Shown: positions 11,418-22,053, numbered from the stretch's first letter. The stretch is 64,000 bases of DNA from Thelonectria olida (GCA_020736575.1 JAGPYM010000005.1:1488001-1552000), one strand, 5' to 3'. Notes: generated from the letters alone by a model not told the origin. Program-made: numbers and translations.

Positions 11418-12151
11418 TGTGAGAAAAGTAGGTAAGAGGAAAGAAAGAGCGTATTACCGCGACTGCATTCGTAGTACGGCTGGGGTTGTCCTAGGCAGAA
11501 GTTATGTGAATGTGCAGGCGGCAAGTTTGATGATAAATTTATTTGGAGTCGTAACTTCGGAAGTCCGTCATTTTGCCTCGGACGTCATCGGGGCGGGATT
11601 ATCAAGATTGAGAGGGTCCCTTCCGTGAGCGGGTGAAAAGTACGTATCGGGATTGCCGAACACCCGCGCGGGTCACAAGCGCCAAGCGCCATGAAGCGTC
11701 ACGAACGCTTTCATGTCACATGTTCTCGCGTTCGGTGCCTGACAAAGGCAAGAGTAATTGCCTGACTCAGAGGGTGTGAGAAGTAAAAGAATCAACAAGT
11801 GTAACTTAACTAGCAACAAGAAAATTGTCTGCCTGCACCTCGCCATACGTAAGCACGTAAGGTACTGAGGAACGAACCAGACGGGACATGCCAGTCTTTC
11901 TCAGCTGGTCCAAGCTTGCCCGTACTGATTGTCCAAGCCTCCCAAATCGGCAGGCGGTGAGGCCCACCTGCTGGACGCGACCAAGGCCGTTCTTTGTAAA
12001 CAATGCACCCAATGCGACAGCTCCAATACGTAGCCCAGCTCTCAGCACAACGTGTGAGCTTCAATTCAACACCACACCTAATTGCCGAAAAATACAACAA
12101 CGTCATGGGCGAACCTTGAGAACAAACTAATTATCACGCCAAATCCGAGCC
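11418..12151. other. Bidirectional promoter region
   Basis: This 0.73 kb lies between the divergently transcribed OXLD1-like gene and the coiled-coil protein gene. I see no clear TATA box, repeat or RNA gene. Confidence 0.4.
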
Positions 12152-14126
12152 ATGGAGGAGTCAGCGCCAAAGCGACGGCGCACGTCGCCGCGCACTTCTC
12201 TCGAGATTGGAGCTACAGCATCGCCCGAGGAGCAAGCGACGACGACGCGACACAAACGCCCTTCTTTTGCATCGCCAACGAAGGCGAGTCTTGCGCGACA
12301 CAATCCGCAAATTCTCGAACGAAGGCGATCACAATCCCCTCAGAAGGGACCCGCAACCGGCTCGCGCGCACAGCAACTTGCAGCTGAGGCCCCCGAGGAG
12401 AGCCCGTCTGAGCTCTTAGCAAAGCAGCTGGCGAATAGTGTGCTGGCAAGCGAATTGGCCGGGACGGACGAATCAGAGGAACCTACCCCCACTGAGGCTC
12501 GACAGGCTCGACGCTCTGCGGAGGGCTTGCCGTCGGTAGGGCGAACTGCCAACAGGCCGATCCCGCGCCCGTTACCACCTCCTGGGTCCGACGATGAGGA
12601 CAACCCGTTTTTGGGGAGAGCGCTCCGGCGATCGCCTCTTCCCGATGTCTTGGGCGGTGCTCTACCCGCGGGTGCGATTCCAGATGGACCCGAACCAGAG
12701 CTACCTCCATCCGTCCCTGATACCATCTCGTCGACGCCGGCCAGGGGAATTCATTCCAGTCCGCTGAGCTATCGGTCAAAACGAAGGACGACTTCTCCAA
12801 AGCCACATCAACCTCCGGCACCAGAAAATGAAAGTGGCCCGTCGAAAACCAACAAGCAACCGATGTTTGGGAAAAAGAAGGAGCGGACCCAGGAGACCGC
12901 GCCCACCAAAGCACCGACGGCCAGCCCAAGAAAGACCCGCGTGTTGGATTCAAACGCGGAAAAGAAGAAGGAAAGGGATGACTTGCTCAGGGAGATTGAG
13001 GCGTTGAAGAAAGACCTAGGAACGGCGCAGAGGGAAAACGAACGTATCCGGGCTATGCATCAGTTAGGCCGGGTGTTAGCTCCCTCTGATCCAGATGGCA
13101 TTGTCAACCTCATATCACGACAAAGCGCGTCATTGAGGCCTGAGCCTAAGCTTACAGCGTCCCAAATCCTCGTCAAGGCGACGATGAACCCGATCGGGCT
13201 TCTACCATTTGGAAAGCCACAGCCGCCCATATTGGTAGGACCTGATGAGATAGACGAGTCGAGTATCAAGTCACATCACCCAGTGCAGTTGACCGCGGAT
13301 GAAGAACTGCCTTATCTCGAGCTCTTCAGCCCCTTTTCTATTACTTCGAACCTGTCGGTTTTACCAAAAGAGGCGGATGAGCCATTACGACAGCTACATT
13401 CAATAATCCTTCGATCACGCGAATTTCCCGGCTTCTTCACCTCTAAAGTCGACCTCACTGTCAACGCAATGGATCTTACTATTCTCGACATGGATGTGGC
13501 TGCGCTGGAGCCTGCTGCCAAAGGCGAGCTAGGACCTTTTATTGACAAGGTCTGCAGTGGCGATTGCAACCGCACCATGCAGCGCAATATTGGCATTGTG
13601 TCGTGGGCCATGGGAGAGTGGGTTCGAGTGGCAGTCGAACGCGCTGCCTTCTGGTGTCATCTAGGGAAACGACTCGGGTCACGCGATGCTGTTCTAGAAG
13701 CCTCGGAGAAGATGCGAGCCAAAAAATCAAGAAAGAGGAAAGACGGGGAAGACGAATTTTCGTCTGAGGCTGGCGAGACGTTGAGCAATGTAGATCTCAT
13801 CAGGTATTTGGGACAACAATGGTTCGAGGTCCCAATTCCCGACGACGAGAGCTCCAGCGTGCGCTTTGAGTGGAAGATTGGGTTCGACTGGACAGGAGAA
13901 GCGCAGAGCCAACTTACCGTCTTAATTGGCTTTCCAGGGAAATGTGAGTCTACGACGAGGGCTATATGAGTATTGTACTAACTTTAATGCAGGGCATCAA
14001 ACGGATGAACGAGAATCACTCAGCAAGATACCACAGCTATTTGCAGAACTTGTCGATGGAGGAGAGAAGCTGGAAACTGTTGTGCGGACTGTTGTAGCGC
14101 TGTTGACAGGAGACGTCGCACGGTAA
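12152..14126 (+). CDS. Coiled-coil nuclear protein, possibly kinetochore-type (unproven)
   Basis: Exons 12152-13943 and 13993-14126 give 641 aa; the 49-nt intron is GTGAGT...ATGCAG with a CTAAC branch, joining as 'FPGKWHQTDERESL'. Residues 1-260 are Ser/Pro/Arg-rich and disordered, starting MEESAPKRRRTSP with likely nuclear signals. A coiled coil follows ('KKKERDDLLREIEALKKDLG', then 'AQRENERIRAMHQLGRVL', ~270-310). The C-terminal ~300 residues look folded, with 'LELFSPFSITSNLSVLP', 'GIVSWAMGEWVRVAVERAAFWCHL' and the end 'IPQLFAELVDGGEKLETVVRTVVALL'. Disorder, coiled coil and then a globular C-terminus is the layout of CENP-O/P-like (Mcm21/Ctf19) RWD kinetochore proteins, but I cannot confirm homology. 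Treat function as unknown. Confidence 0.85.
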
Positions 14127-14424
14127 TGTCAGGAAGACATAGAACGAGACATATCAAGTTGGTCAAATAGGGGGATGGCATTGCCCCGCGGAGAAAGGGA
14201 GTGCGGGGCGCATTATGAACAGGACAGCGTGACAGCGACTAGACGAAAGATACCACATAAATTCGATTAATGTATTAGTTGGCAAACATGTCGGATTAAG
14301 GCCTAGATGCGACTTCAGCTATCATACATCCCGTTGTTTCCTTTTTTTCTATGTCCATTAGATTTCCCATTGTCCGTCACACACATGGGCGCGAGGGGGT
14401 CGTCGAGTAACAGCAGCCAGCCGC

Positions 14425-14836
14425 TTAGTCGACGTCGACACCCAGCTTCCTCAGCTCAACCTTGGCCTCGTCAATCTCCGCCATGAGCTCCTTGTGCGCG
14501 TCGGGGACGTCGTTGAAGGTGAGGATGCCGAAACCGAGGCGGAAGAGGAGGAATGCGCCAAACGAGACGAGGGCCCAGAAGGGGAGCTGTGAAGTGTTTG
14601 TTAGCTTTGTTTTTGAGACAGCGCATGGGGGGTTGGCGGTTTGGCGGTTCGGGACATACGACGGGAACGATCTGCTCCTGGATAACGGGAGGAAGAGGGA
14701 TGAGCTCGAGGAACAGAGCGAGGTAAAGCTATACGGAAGCCTCAGGTCAGCGAATTGGTTCGAAAATCGGATCAGGAGATGGCCATACCGAGGACACGAG
14801 GAGAGCAAGAGAAATGGTCTGCTGGGCGCGGGTCAT
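14425..14836 (-). CDS. DPM3: Dolichol-phosphate mannosyltransferase subunit 3
   Basis: Exons 14836-14789, 14728-14660 and 14586-14425 give 92 aa; introns of 60 nt (GTATGG...TATAG) and 73 nt (GTATGT...CACAG). The joined protein starts MTRAQQTISLALLVSS, continues LYLALFLELIPLPP, then VIQEQIVPV, then LPFWALVSFGAFLLFRLGFG, and ends with a short coiled coil (HKELMAEIDEAKVELRKLGV). Two transmembrane helices and a C-terminal coiled coil are the hallmark of DPM3, the ER-membrane subunit that tethers and stabilises the Dpm1 catalytic subunit making Dol-P-Man for N-glycans, O-mannosylation and GPI anchors. Length equals that of known DPM3 proteins. All three exons are short, so frame-only gene finders could miss the first two. 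Confidence 0.94.
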
Positions 14837-15296
14837 GATTGCTACTTGGAGTTTGACCTTTTCGGGTCAAAAATCGAAAAGAAGGTTGAATAAATGAGAG
14901 ACGAAGAAAACAGTCCAAGGACGTGGAAGGGCGCGCTCGTTCAGAGTGCAATGATGCGTTTGCGATGCAGTTATCTGGCTTGGGCTTGTGCTCGCTGAGG
15001 AGACGTGTCAGGGGTCGGTGGGCGCGTTTAGGGAAAATTTGGATGACTAAGTGATGTTGGCTTAGTCATCCGCGGAGACGGGCTCCTCCCAACGATGGGT
15101 GCAACGACGTCCTTTCAATCATGCTACCTACAATTGAGTGTCACAATAGAGTCTCTCAAACGATTCAATAAGATTCAATTTCAAAATGATACACGGTTCT
15201 CATTTAACATGCTACATCAGTTGACCTACGACTCAAGTCGCGAAAAACGCCAGTATGCCACTACAACTCGATCAGCCCGAGGCAATCAAAGCATCA
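14837..15296. other. Upstream region of DPM3
   Basis: It holds the DPM3 promoter and the 3' flank of the next minus-strand gene. An imperfect inverted repeat of 'GATGACTAAG' occurs around 15041-15072 ('ATGACTAAGTGATGTTGGCTTAGTCAT'-like hairpin). Nothing else is recognised. Confidence 0.4.
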
Positions 15297-16601
15297 TCAT
15301 CGTTTCGTTACTGACATCTTTGTGCGATCCCTCTTTGGTCTCGACAGCTTCATATTTTTTCCGCCGTCATTGTCGCTCCCACTTCGTCGATGCGTTCTGG
15401 TCGATGACAATCTTGGGCGCATGTCATCATCGTCAAGGTCGAAGCCCATGGTGAGTTGTTTCCGCTGCGATTGCTGATGGGCGGGATGCAGCTGGTAAGA
15501 TCGCTGGTTTTCCCTGCGGTTGTATTCATCCTCGATGTCTGCCTCGCGCCGTCTCTGAAGTTGCTCCCTGAGTGTCATACCATCAGCTCGGCCAAACATG
15601 CCTTCCCAGCGAGCATCGTCGTTGTAGCCGTCGCCGAAATCCGCACGTTGCTGTAGAGAAAACTCGCTTCGGGATTCCGGTGCTCCAGATTGACACTCAT
15701 CGCGAAGAGCTTGTCTTTTATTAGCGTAGATGAGCTCCAGTGCTTCGTCCATTTCCCTCATCTGAGCGAGCTTCTGTTCTTGAAGCTCCTCGCGATGAGC
15801 AACCTGGTCTGCTCGACGTTGTTCAGCCAAGGCTTCATGCTCTTGCCTCGCCTGCTCGAGCTGCTTCTCCAACGTGCGAATCCGCTCTTCACGTTTAACA
15901 AGCCTCTCATTGAGTATCCGTTCCCTTGCTTCTATGGCCTCGATCTTACTCGTCAAAGCATCGATTTTCGCCAAGAGACGTCGCGTCTGTATCGTGTCCC
16001 TATTTCGCTCCAAGAAAAGTTGATCCACCTGGTCCTGTAGCTGTTTGAGCTCTTTCTCTTTGGACTGGAGTCTCTCTTTGATCTCTTTGATGTCATCCCG
16101 GGTACCATCACGAGCTGTCGTTGCTTGGACCATTTTTTTCTCAAGATCTGTCACTTTCTCCTCTCCTAGAGGTTGAGGATTCACTGCCTCAACCTCAGAC
16201 TGTGACTCGTTGCACTCCTCGCTCTCGTCATTCTCAGTCAACGCAGTCTGAATAGAGCAATCAGCTGGAGGATAGTCCGCTTCATTAAACTCAGCAACCT
16301 CAACAGGGGACGACGCAGTGCTCGTGTCCTCAGTAACCTCGTCATCTGGGACAGAGTCCATGTTAACGTCAGTTTGTGGCCGTGTCCGAATCCGAGGCGC
16401 ATTGATCGGTCCTTCTTCCTCGAGTCTCGGCGCGCTCTTTGGTAAAGCATTGGCTGTTTTTCTGTTGAATTGCTTGCTAACCTTGTCTCGCTCTTCGTCA
16501 TCGTAGAGGCGACCAACATGTCCGTTTGAGGGGCCGCCATTGAAAACCTGCTCCACAATGTACTGAACCCTTCCCTTTTCGCCGTGATTCTCGTTCGACA
16601 T
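15297..16601 (-). CDS. Coiled-coil protein of unknown function
   Basis: Single exon of 434 aa from the ATG at 16601 (MSNENHGEKGRVQYIVEQVFNG). The open frame extends upstream to 16760, but that part reads like translated 5' UTR. Residues 1-45 may form a small folded motif; ~45-150 are acidic and disordered. Residues ~155-310 are a long coiled coil dense in Glu, Lys, Gln and Arg (e.g. 'KEIKERLQSKEKELKQLQDQ', 'ARERILNERLVKREERIRTL'). The tail is disordered and very basic at the end (KNMKLSRPKRDRTKMSVTKR), a likely nuclear signal. Opening residues resemble the first strand of a chromodomain ('YIVEQVF'), too short to claim. I cannot name a family. Confidence 0.75.
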   Translation of the reverse strand: MSNENHGEKGRVQYIVEQVFNGGPSNGHVGRLYDDEERDKVSKQFNRKTANALPKSAPRLEEEGPINAPRIRTRPQTDVNMDSVPDDEVTEDTSTASSPVEVAEFNEADYPPADCSIQTALTENDESEECNESQSEVEAVNPQPLGEEKVTDLEKKMVQATTARDGTRDDIKEIKERLQSKEKELKQLQDQVDQLFLERNRDTIQTRRLLAKIDALTSKIEAIEARERILNERLVKREERIRTLEKQLEQARQEHEALAEQRRADQVAHREELQEQKLAQMREMDEALELIYANKRQALRDECQSGAPESRSEFSLQQRADFGDGYNDDARWEGMFGRADGMTLREQLQRRREADIEDEYNRRENQRSYQLHPAHQQSQRKQLTMGFDLDDDDMRPRLSSTRTHRRSGSDNDGGKNMKLSRPKRDRTKMSVTKR

Positions 16602-17394
16602 GATTGGAGAAGAGGTGAAAGATATTGGCGTCAATGCTACAATGTCTGAGAAAGATGGATAGTTAAAATGGGAGCAACGGCAAAAGTAAAGGAGAAAGAC
16701 GGCCAAGGATAAATACCGCTCGTTACCAGCAGGCGCCCCAGAATAGATGGATTGCAACACATGGCGGCCTGCGCCTCACTCTTACTGATGGCAGTTCACC
16801 CACAAGGCGACCATGCAGATTGACACCACCGATCCCCCTACGACACGAGCCTCGTCTCTGCAGGAGGCCGGCTTGGGTGTTGTGATTTACGTGGGGGGAT
16901 GGACGCCCAACTGCGACCTCAAGGAGGGGCGACTAATAGCGACTTGCGTTGACGATTATCTGCATGATACTGCATCTCACCCAGAGGCAGACAGCAAGGC
17001 GTTCGCCCGCCTTGGAGAGTTTCGTCCGGTCAGATGATACCAATACGTCGACGTGCCTTGAACAAGAAACAGTGCTAACCAGACATTGACGCCGAGGCGA
17101 GAAGGCATTCACAGATGGTTACGAGCTGGCTCGAGCTGGGGGATCGATTTTTCATCCAAGCCGGAGCCCTTTGATCTAGGTCGGTGATTGAGCGGTATTC
17201 TTCATTTTCTCCTTTTATCATCTATTCAGTCTATACATAGGCAATGAGATTAGAAACTCGCTCGCTCGCCTATTAGAATCGTACGGTCTGGAAATCTCAA
17301 CCCAAGAAACGCCAACCGAAAGTCAACCGCCCTTCTTTTGCCTTTTAACGCCCCATCGAAACCTCACTTCTAGTACTCACCACCTGTCATCTTT
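16602..17394. other. Intergenic region
   Basis: It holds the promoter of the coiled-coil gene (left) and the 3' flank of the next minus-strand gene (right). The plus-strand ORF at 16813-17037 has no recognisable content. No repeat or RNA gene is seen. Confidence 0.4.
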
Positions 17395-18732
17395 TCAATC
17401 ACTCCTCGACCTCTTCGCGGGCTGCTCGACATGAGATTCCACGCCACCATCAGAAGCACGTCTCTTTCGTGGCGCTTCGGGGACCATCCCTTGGGTTCCG
17501 TTGATCAACACTTGTTCGAGCCAGGGCTTGATCGCGCTTGCGACTGGAGGGGCGTCATGGTCAGAGTTGCGCCGCCAGGGTGGAAGCGGTGCTTGAATGG
17601 CCTTGTCTTCTGGAGGCGATGATCGTTGGAAGGGAGGGATGTAATGATTCGGCCCAACAGGAGTCAGAGGTTCCATACTGGGCAAGGGGGCTCTACGGTC
17701 CGGATTAGGAGTAAGAGGGCTGTTCTCAGGAGTATGTTGACGGTTTTCAGGACTCCTAGCTCGGGCGACATCACCGTCATGGTCGCCTTCATCGCCATCT
17801 TCGTCGTCGTCGTCGTCGTCGTAGCCGTCGTCATCCTCATCATATCTTTCGAAATCCTCACCAAGGAACTCCTCCTCAAGGTGTCTCACCCTACGCCTAA
17901 GTGCGAGAATCTCCCTACCTGCGTCCTGCAGAGTCCGCACTTCGTCGGCGACGTTGCCAAGAGGAGTCGTGGCTCGGGGCTGCGGCACTGCTGCCAGAGG
18001 GTTCTCGGGTTGCCAATCGTGACCATGAGGGCGTTCGTCCAGTGGGTAATGTTCATTACCACGCATAGGCCCCGATTGGGCTGTATCCGCTCTATGGTCG
18101 TGCACCTGAAAGACCGTCCTCCATAGGTGGTTCTCGAGTCCAAAGACTGGGCACGCCTCCATTCTTCCGAGCTCGGAAAAGTCATTCCATAATTCTCTGT
18201 AAGCCTGTACCGTGTTAAGGTGCCCAGAGAGTTTATCTCGGCTGTAATCATATTTCCCCCTCCAGTAGGGAAGTCTTTCTTGATCGTCTTCGAGTTCAAA
18301 GCGGACGATGTTCCTCGCGGCCCGTCGACCGTGCACGACTGCTTCCCATGCCAAAGCACCGGCATCAAATATGTCCTTTCTAAGGCGATGATGGTGAAAG
18401 ACTGGGTAATCTGGGATTCTGGCGTTGTCTGGATGAATAGGTGGGAAAAATTCCTCGGCAAATCTAGCCTCGTCCTGTTTTAGGATGACAGTATGGTATT
18501 CTTGCCATCCTTGGCATCTCAGCTCGTCAGAAGCGAAGCAATAGTAACCCTCTCTGAGCCAGCAGCAGCTTCCGTGCGACTCGCAGGGGTGCTGAGCATC
18601 GCGGTCTCGCTGGTGGGCGCACGCAGGCGGTTCCTCGAAGGGGTGGTAAACGATGACACTCGTTTGGTGATTGAGAAGAACTGGCCTACGCGTTTCGCAG
18701 TCAGTTAGATGAATTCGAATATGGATACACAT
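17395..18732 (-). CDS. Hypothetical protein with acidic central run
   Basis: Single exon of 445 aa. Residues 1-85 are rich in Cys and His (HLTDCETRRPVL, CAHQRDRDAQHPCESHGSCC, YYCFASDELRCQGWQEYHTV), spaced so that they could bind a metal, though no named finger fits. Residues ~85-210 look folded (helices with RRAARNIVRFELEDDQERLP). A short coiled coil (EVRTLQDAGREILALRRRVR) is followed by an Asp/Glu run encoded by a TCG microsatellite at about 17801-17822 on the plus strand, then a Pro/Ser tail ending in KRSRSD. Family not recognised; the Cys/His N-terminus with the 'VYHPFEEPP' segment looks like a conserved fungal unknown. Confidence 0.75.
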   Translation of the reverse strand: MCIHIRIHLTDCETRRPVLLNHQTSVIVYHPFEEPPACAHQRDRDAQHPCESHGSCCWLREGYYCFASDELRCQGWQEYHTVILKQDEARFAEEFFPPIHPDNARIPDYPVFHHHRLRKDIFDAGALAWEAVVHGRRAARNIVRFELEDDQERLPYWRGKYDYSRDKLSGHLNTVQAYRELWNDFSELGRMEACPVFGLENHLWRTVFQVHDHRADTAQSGPMRGNEHYPLDERPHGHDWQPENPLAAVPQPRATTPLGNVADEVRTLQDAGREILALRRRVRHLEEEFLGEDFERYDEDDDGYDDDDDDEDGDEGDHDGDVARARSPENRQHTPENSPLTPNPDRRAPLPSMEPLTPVGPNHYIPPFQRSSPPEDKAIQAPLPPWRRNSDHDAPPVASAIKPWLEQVLINGTQGMVPEAPRKRRASDGGVESHVEQPAKRSRSD

Positions 18733-19458
18733 TTTGAAAGGTTGGGTCTCGTTTTGGGGTTGGAAGTTTCGTATTCGTAAAGTTGCACAGCGAATTCCTA
18801 GCGATCCGTGATTGTTGAAACTTGTTGCGATCTGAGAGAATCCAGGAAGTAGCTTGTGTGCTGTTTTACCAGAGAGTCTACTTACATGTCGTTACACGGG
18901 TTTCTTATATTCAACATGCACGAGTTTTATGTTCTCTTGTTATAGCCATTAAGACGAACAGTGAGAGAGTTCTGATGCTGGGCATTGTTCTGCGACGACT
19001 ATGTTGATTGTGCTGAACACTGTCGCAAGCACCGATGGACTGAACATCTGTGAAGTTCCTATGAACACCCTACGAAAATTTACTGAACAATCTATTTGAC
19101 ATTCGGTGAGTCTAGAATTTCCCTAATGTTCAGCCAGTGCGGTCTCTGAGGCTCTGCCCAGCTCGACACACTCACTTATTATAATGTCCACGGCATGGTT
19201 CTATGGGAGAAACACTGCCAAAACACGGCGACAAGAAGTTTCTACCGGAAAATGAATGGTACTACGTGACTGGACCAAGTAATAAAGGAAGACATTTAAT
19301 GTACAATAGGCATTCATGTTAAACAAGTAATCCAGAAAAACATCTCAGGTGAAAACACAAGTCAACGCCACGCGTTCTGCCTTTGGGTATCTAAAAATGC
19401 TTCATGGACTCTTAGCAAACAAAAGAAATGTATCTCATCATCTGAGATGGTTGCCATC
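18733..19458. other. Intergenic region
   Basis: It holds the promoter of the minus-strand unknown gene. The string CTGAAC(A) recurs four times in 19010-19095, without regular spacing. Otherwise nothing is recognised. Confidence 0.35.
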
Positions 19459-19832
19459 AGTCACCGTGTGCGACTAGGAATAAGGGTGACGCGGTCGGTC
19501 CCCTTCTCGATGTGCTGATCAGCAATACAATCCTCACATCAACTCTCCAATCTTGTCTCCCACAGGTCTCTCCATCCAAACTCCTCCCCAAGGCGGCACC
19601 GAACTGTCAAGTGCGATTCGGGCCAAGGTCGAAGCAATCAAGATCCTTCCTTAGTGTGCTGATGCGTGTTGAATCCTTCCGTTGACTATCCGATCCAACC
19701 TGGCACAGAATTCGTTTCCTTCCCATCAAGTGCGATCCGGAATAACGGTGAAGGGGTCCTGACCCTTCCTCAAAGCACCAATGAGCTTCTGAATCCGGCC
19801 ATCGACTCTGCGATCCAACCTCGAACAAGCTT
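19459..19832. repeat. Three imperfect tandem copies of the GCR1_C gene 3' end
   Basis: Copy B (about 19726-19830) is the last ~35 codons of the GCR1_C gene. Copy A (about 19605-19712) lies directly downstream of the stop and matches in order: GTGCGAT...GG, CCTTCC, GTGCTGATG/GAGCTTCTG, CGATCCAACCT. Copy C (about 19464-19565) matches again: GTGCGACTAGGAATAAGGGTGA, then GGTC..CCCTTCT, then CATC/CAAC and CCCACAG. Spacing of the GTGCGA marker is 142 and then 119 bp (19469, 19611, 19730). Read in the gene's frame, copy A gives a recognisable 'ARLDRIVNGRIQ' beside the intact 'SRLDRRVDGRIQ', then a stop. Confidence 0.65.
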
Positions 19833-21330
19833 CCTCTGGCGAGATGCCCTCCACTTCGACCATCTCCTCGACTTTCTTGATAACCATTTCCCGGGTCTTG
19901 ACATAGTTGCTGCCGAACTTGATCTCTCGCGTGGTTCCATGCCTCCATGCTGTTCCGTATTCGTGTTCGAGGGCCTCGATCGGGGGGTTGCCATTCGTTC
20001 CAACCTTCCATTCCTTCCAGATGAGGGAAACATTTCGTGGAGTGCGACAAAACATGAAGCGTCGTCCGGGAGGGCCGCTGGCGTATTGCATGCCGTTTCT
20101 GGGGACAGCGTAGCGTGGTTCCTTGGTGGGTGATGTTGGAGTCTTTGCGACTACCGCTGGGCTACTCGTCGACAAAGTTGGAGACGGAGGAGGAGAGGAC
20201 AGCTCCGAGGAGGCGGCATTGTCTTGTTCGTCGTGGTTCTTCTCTTGCTCGTCAGGCTCACCCTCGCTCTCCTCTTCCTCCTCAGTTTCAGGGATAAAGT
20301 CCGACTCGATACCATCCAACATCTCTCCTTCGTTGGCGGATTCCTCCTGCGCGAAACTGGACATGGGCACGATTCTCTTAGAAGCAGCGCTGCGGGAACG
20401 AGTCGTAGGACCGTACACGAATGATGCTCGGGGCTGGGCATCAGGGATGCTATCGGAGATGATAACTTCGTGGTCGGATTCTTCAGTCACTTGTCGGAAA
20501 TCCTCTGTGCGCATTGCGGCTCGTCGTCTGACCTTGTTCTGGCGGCGAGAGGTCACTTCCTCTGCCTTCCGCTTCTGTGGTTGGGCAGAGGTCGTGGTCT
20601 TGGTCTGGCTTCGACGAGCCCGCTTTCCGGTGCTTCGCTTTCCAGGGCAAGTCGTGTCTGGCACTGGTGGGACGTTGTTGGAATCATCAGCTGAAAAGGA
20701 AGACTCGATGATGGTCTCCGTTTGTTGTTGGTGAAGCAGGTGTGGCTTCTGCGTTTCAGAGAGGCGAACTGGCCGGTAGCATCGTTGATCAAAAGTCACC
20801 GTTGCAGATTCCTGGTTCTGAAGAGAATCTTGCTTGTCTCCCACGCCGTGACTCGCCGGGTTGGTAGGCTCTCGAGCAAGCGACTTGAGTTGGTGCTTCA
20901 GCTCGTTCATGGTTTCGACCATGCCTTTGACAGTCATCGACTGGATGGCATGCTCCCGTTCCATTGTGATGATACGCTTCTCCAAGTTGCTGTTCTTGCT
21001 CTGAAGTTCTCCGTTCTGCTTCTGGACCATCTCGAGTTCTTTGTGGTAGTAGGCCTTCAAGTTGACGACAGTAGAAGCCATATCGGAACGCATTGTCTCA
21101 GAAAGCTCTTTGGTTTGGAGTTCTTGAAGAGCTTGCGAAGCCACCATCGAGAGCTCGGTGGAAATCCTTCCCTCGGTTTGCTGTTGAACCGCCTCTTGGC
21201 CCGCGAAGCTTCCTCGTCGCGATGCATCTGGAGTGCGGCTGGGAGTTCGAAATGCTTCCTGAGAAGCCATGGCCCCTCTGGGGGGGCTGGCCCAGAGCAT
21301 CTGCGAGTGCCTATTTCGATCGCGGTTCAT
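19726..21330 (-). CDS. GCR1_C-domain DNA-binding protein
   Basis: Single exon of 534 aa. Residues ~50-150 are helical and include a likely coiled coil ('AYYHKELEMVQKQNGELQSK', then 'NSNLEKRIITMEREHAIQ'). The middle (~190-400) is disordered with basic clusters (GKRARRSQTKTT, QKRKAEEVTSRRQNKVRRRA) and a long Glu/Asp stretch. Residues ~430-520 carry the GCR1_C signature: 'RNVSLIWKEWKVGTNGNPPI', 'ALEHEYGTAWRHG' and a long helix 'KTREMVIKKVEEMVE'. This Pfam family is the DNA-binding domain of yeast Gcr1 and Msn1/Hot1; it also occurs in Crypton tyrosine-recombinase elements. No recombinase residues are seen here, so a transcription factor or a domesticated element protein are both open. Confidence 0.82.
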   Translation of the reverse strand: MNRDRNRHSQMLWASPPRGAMASQEAFRTPSRTPDASRRGSFAGQEAVQQQTEGRISTELSMVASQALQELQTKELSETMRSDMASTVVNLKAYYHKELEMVQKQNGELQSKNSNLEKRIITMEREHAIQSMTVKGMVETMNELKHQLKSLAREPTNPASHGVGDKQDSLQNQESATVTFDQRCYRPVRLSETQKPHLLHQQQTETIIESSFSADDSNNVPPVPDTTCPGKRSTGKRARRSQTKTTTSAQPQKRKAEEVTSRRQNKVRRRAAMRTEDFRQVTEESDHEVIISDSIPDAQPRASFVYGPTTRSRSAASKRIVPMSSFAQEESANEGEMLDGIESDFIPETEEEEESEGEPDEQEKNHDEQDNAASSELSSPPPSPTLSTSSPAVVAKTPTSPTKEPRYAVPRNGMQYASGPPGRRFMFCRTPRNVSLIWKEWKVGTNGNPPIEALEHEYGTAWRHGTTREIKFGSNYVKTREMVIKKVEEMVEVEGISPEEACSRLDRRVDGRIQKLIGALRKGQDPFTVIPDRT

Positions 21331-22053
21331 AATGAACGGAGATCTGCGAAGAACGGCGTTATCGAGAGATCCGGTGAAGTATTCCAGGTGTTGATAATTT
21401 GGATGGTGGTGGAAATTCCAACGTGTTTCGTTGAAAAAGTCGAGGTTGCTTCAGCAGAAAGTCGAGTTGCAAGAAGGCAAAGGTTGGAGGTGCAGAAGAA
21501 AACAATGGCAGACAAACGGCCTCGAAGAAATCCCTATATTCTCAGGGTGCACCTTTCGTCCGCTGGGACTGGCTCTGGGATTGGCTCTGCGGCTCGGGGC
21601 GAACAAAGGAACAAAGGTCAGCCGCACACATCGGACTCGCAGCCACAGAAGACTTGAGGTCATGTTCCTTGTTGCAACAGTTGTTAATAGATAAATCAAT
21701 GCCATATATTCTGCCGTATTTGACTGTTTACAAACAAGGCTCTTTGAACAACTCACTACTGCCCCTCCTCCTCCTCCTCCTCCTCCTCCTCCTCTTTCCA
21801 TCATATCTCATCAACCATCGATCGTCTCTATCTTCGTCCTGCTGTATCATTTGCTGCTTGCTTGCTTGCTCGCTCTTCTCGCTGCTGTATGCAATCAATC
21901 AAAAAGAATTATCCTGTATCTGATGCGAGCCTGTATGCCAGGACAAAAAAGCCAGCGGGTATATATAACGCCAACGATGCTACTCCCTTGCAATGCGATG
22001 CTAATATTAAAATAAAATGGTATGAAATCGCCGAGAAAAATCCAGAAGATGAA
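21331..22053. other. Intergenic region with CTC microsatellite
   Basis: It holds the promoter of the GCR1_C gene (left) and the 3' flank of the Arg-rich unknown gene (right). A CTC run lies inside (separate entry) together with TTGC/CTTG-type short repeats at about 21855-21875. No gene is seen. Confidence 0.45.
21764..21795. repeat. (CTC)n microsatellite
   Basis: About ten uninterrupted CTC triplets (GAG on the other strand), in non-coding DNA downstream of the Arg-rich unknown gene. Confidence 0.9.

Noticed and set aside
20722..21657. Plus-strand ORF (311 codons) opposite the GCR1_C gene
   Set aside because: It starts with a non-ATG codon in the middle of the antisense of a gene with a recognised domain. 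No motif.
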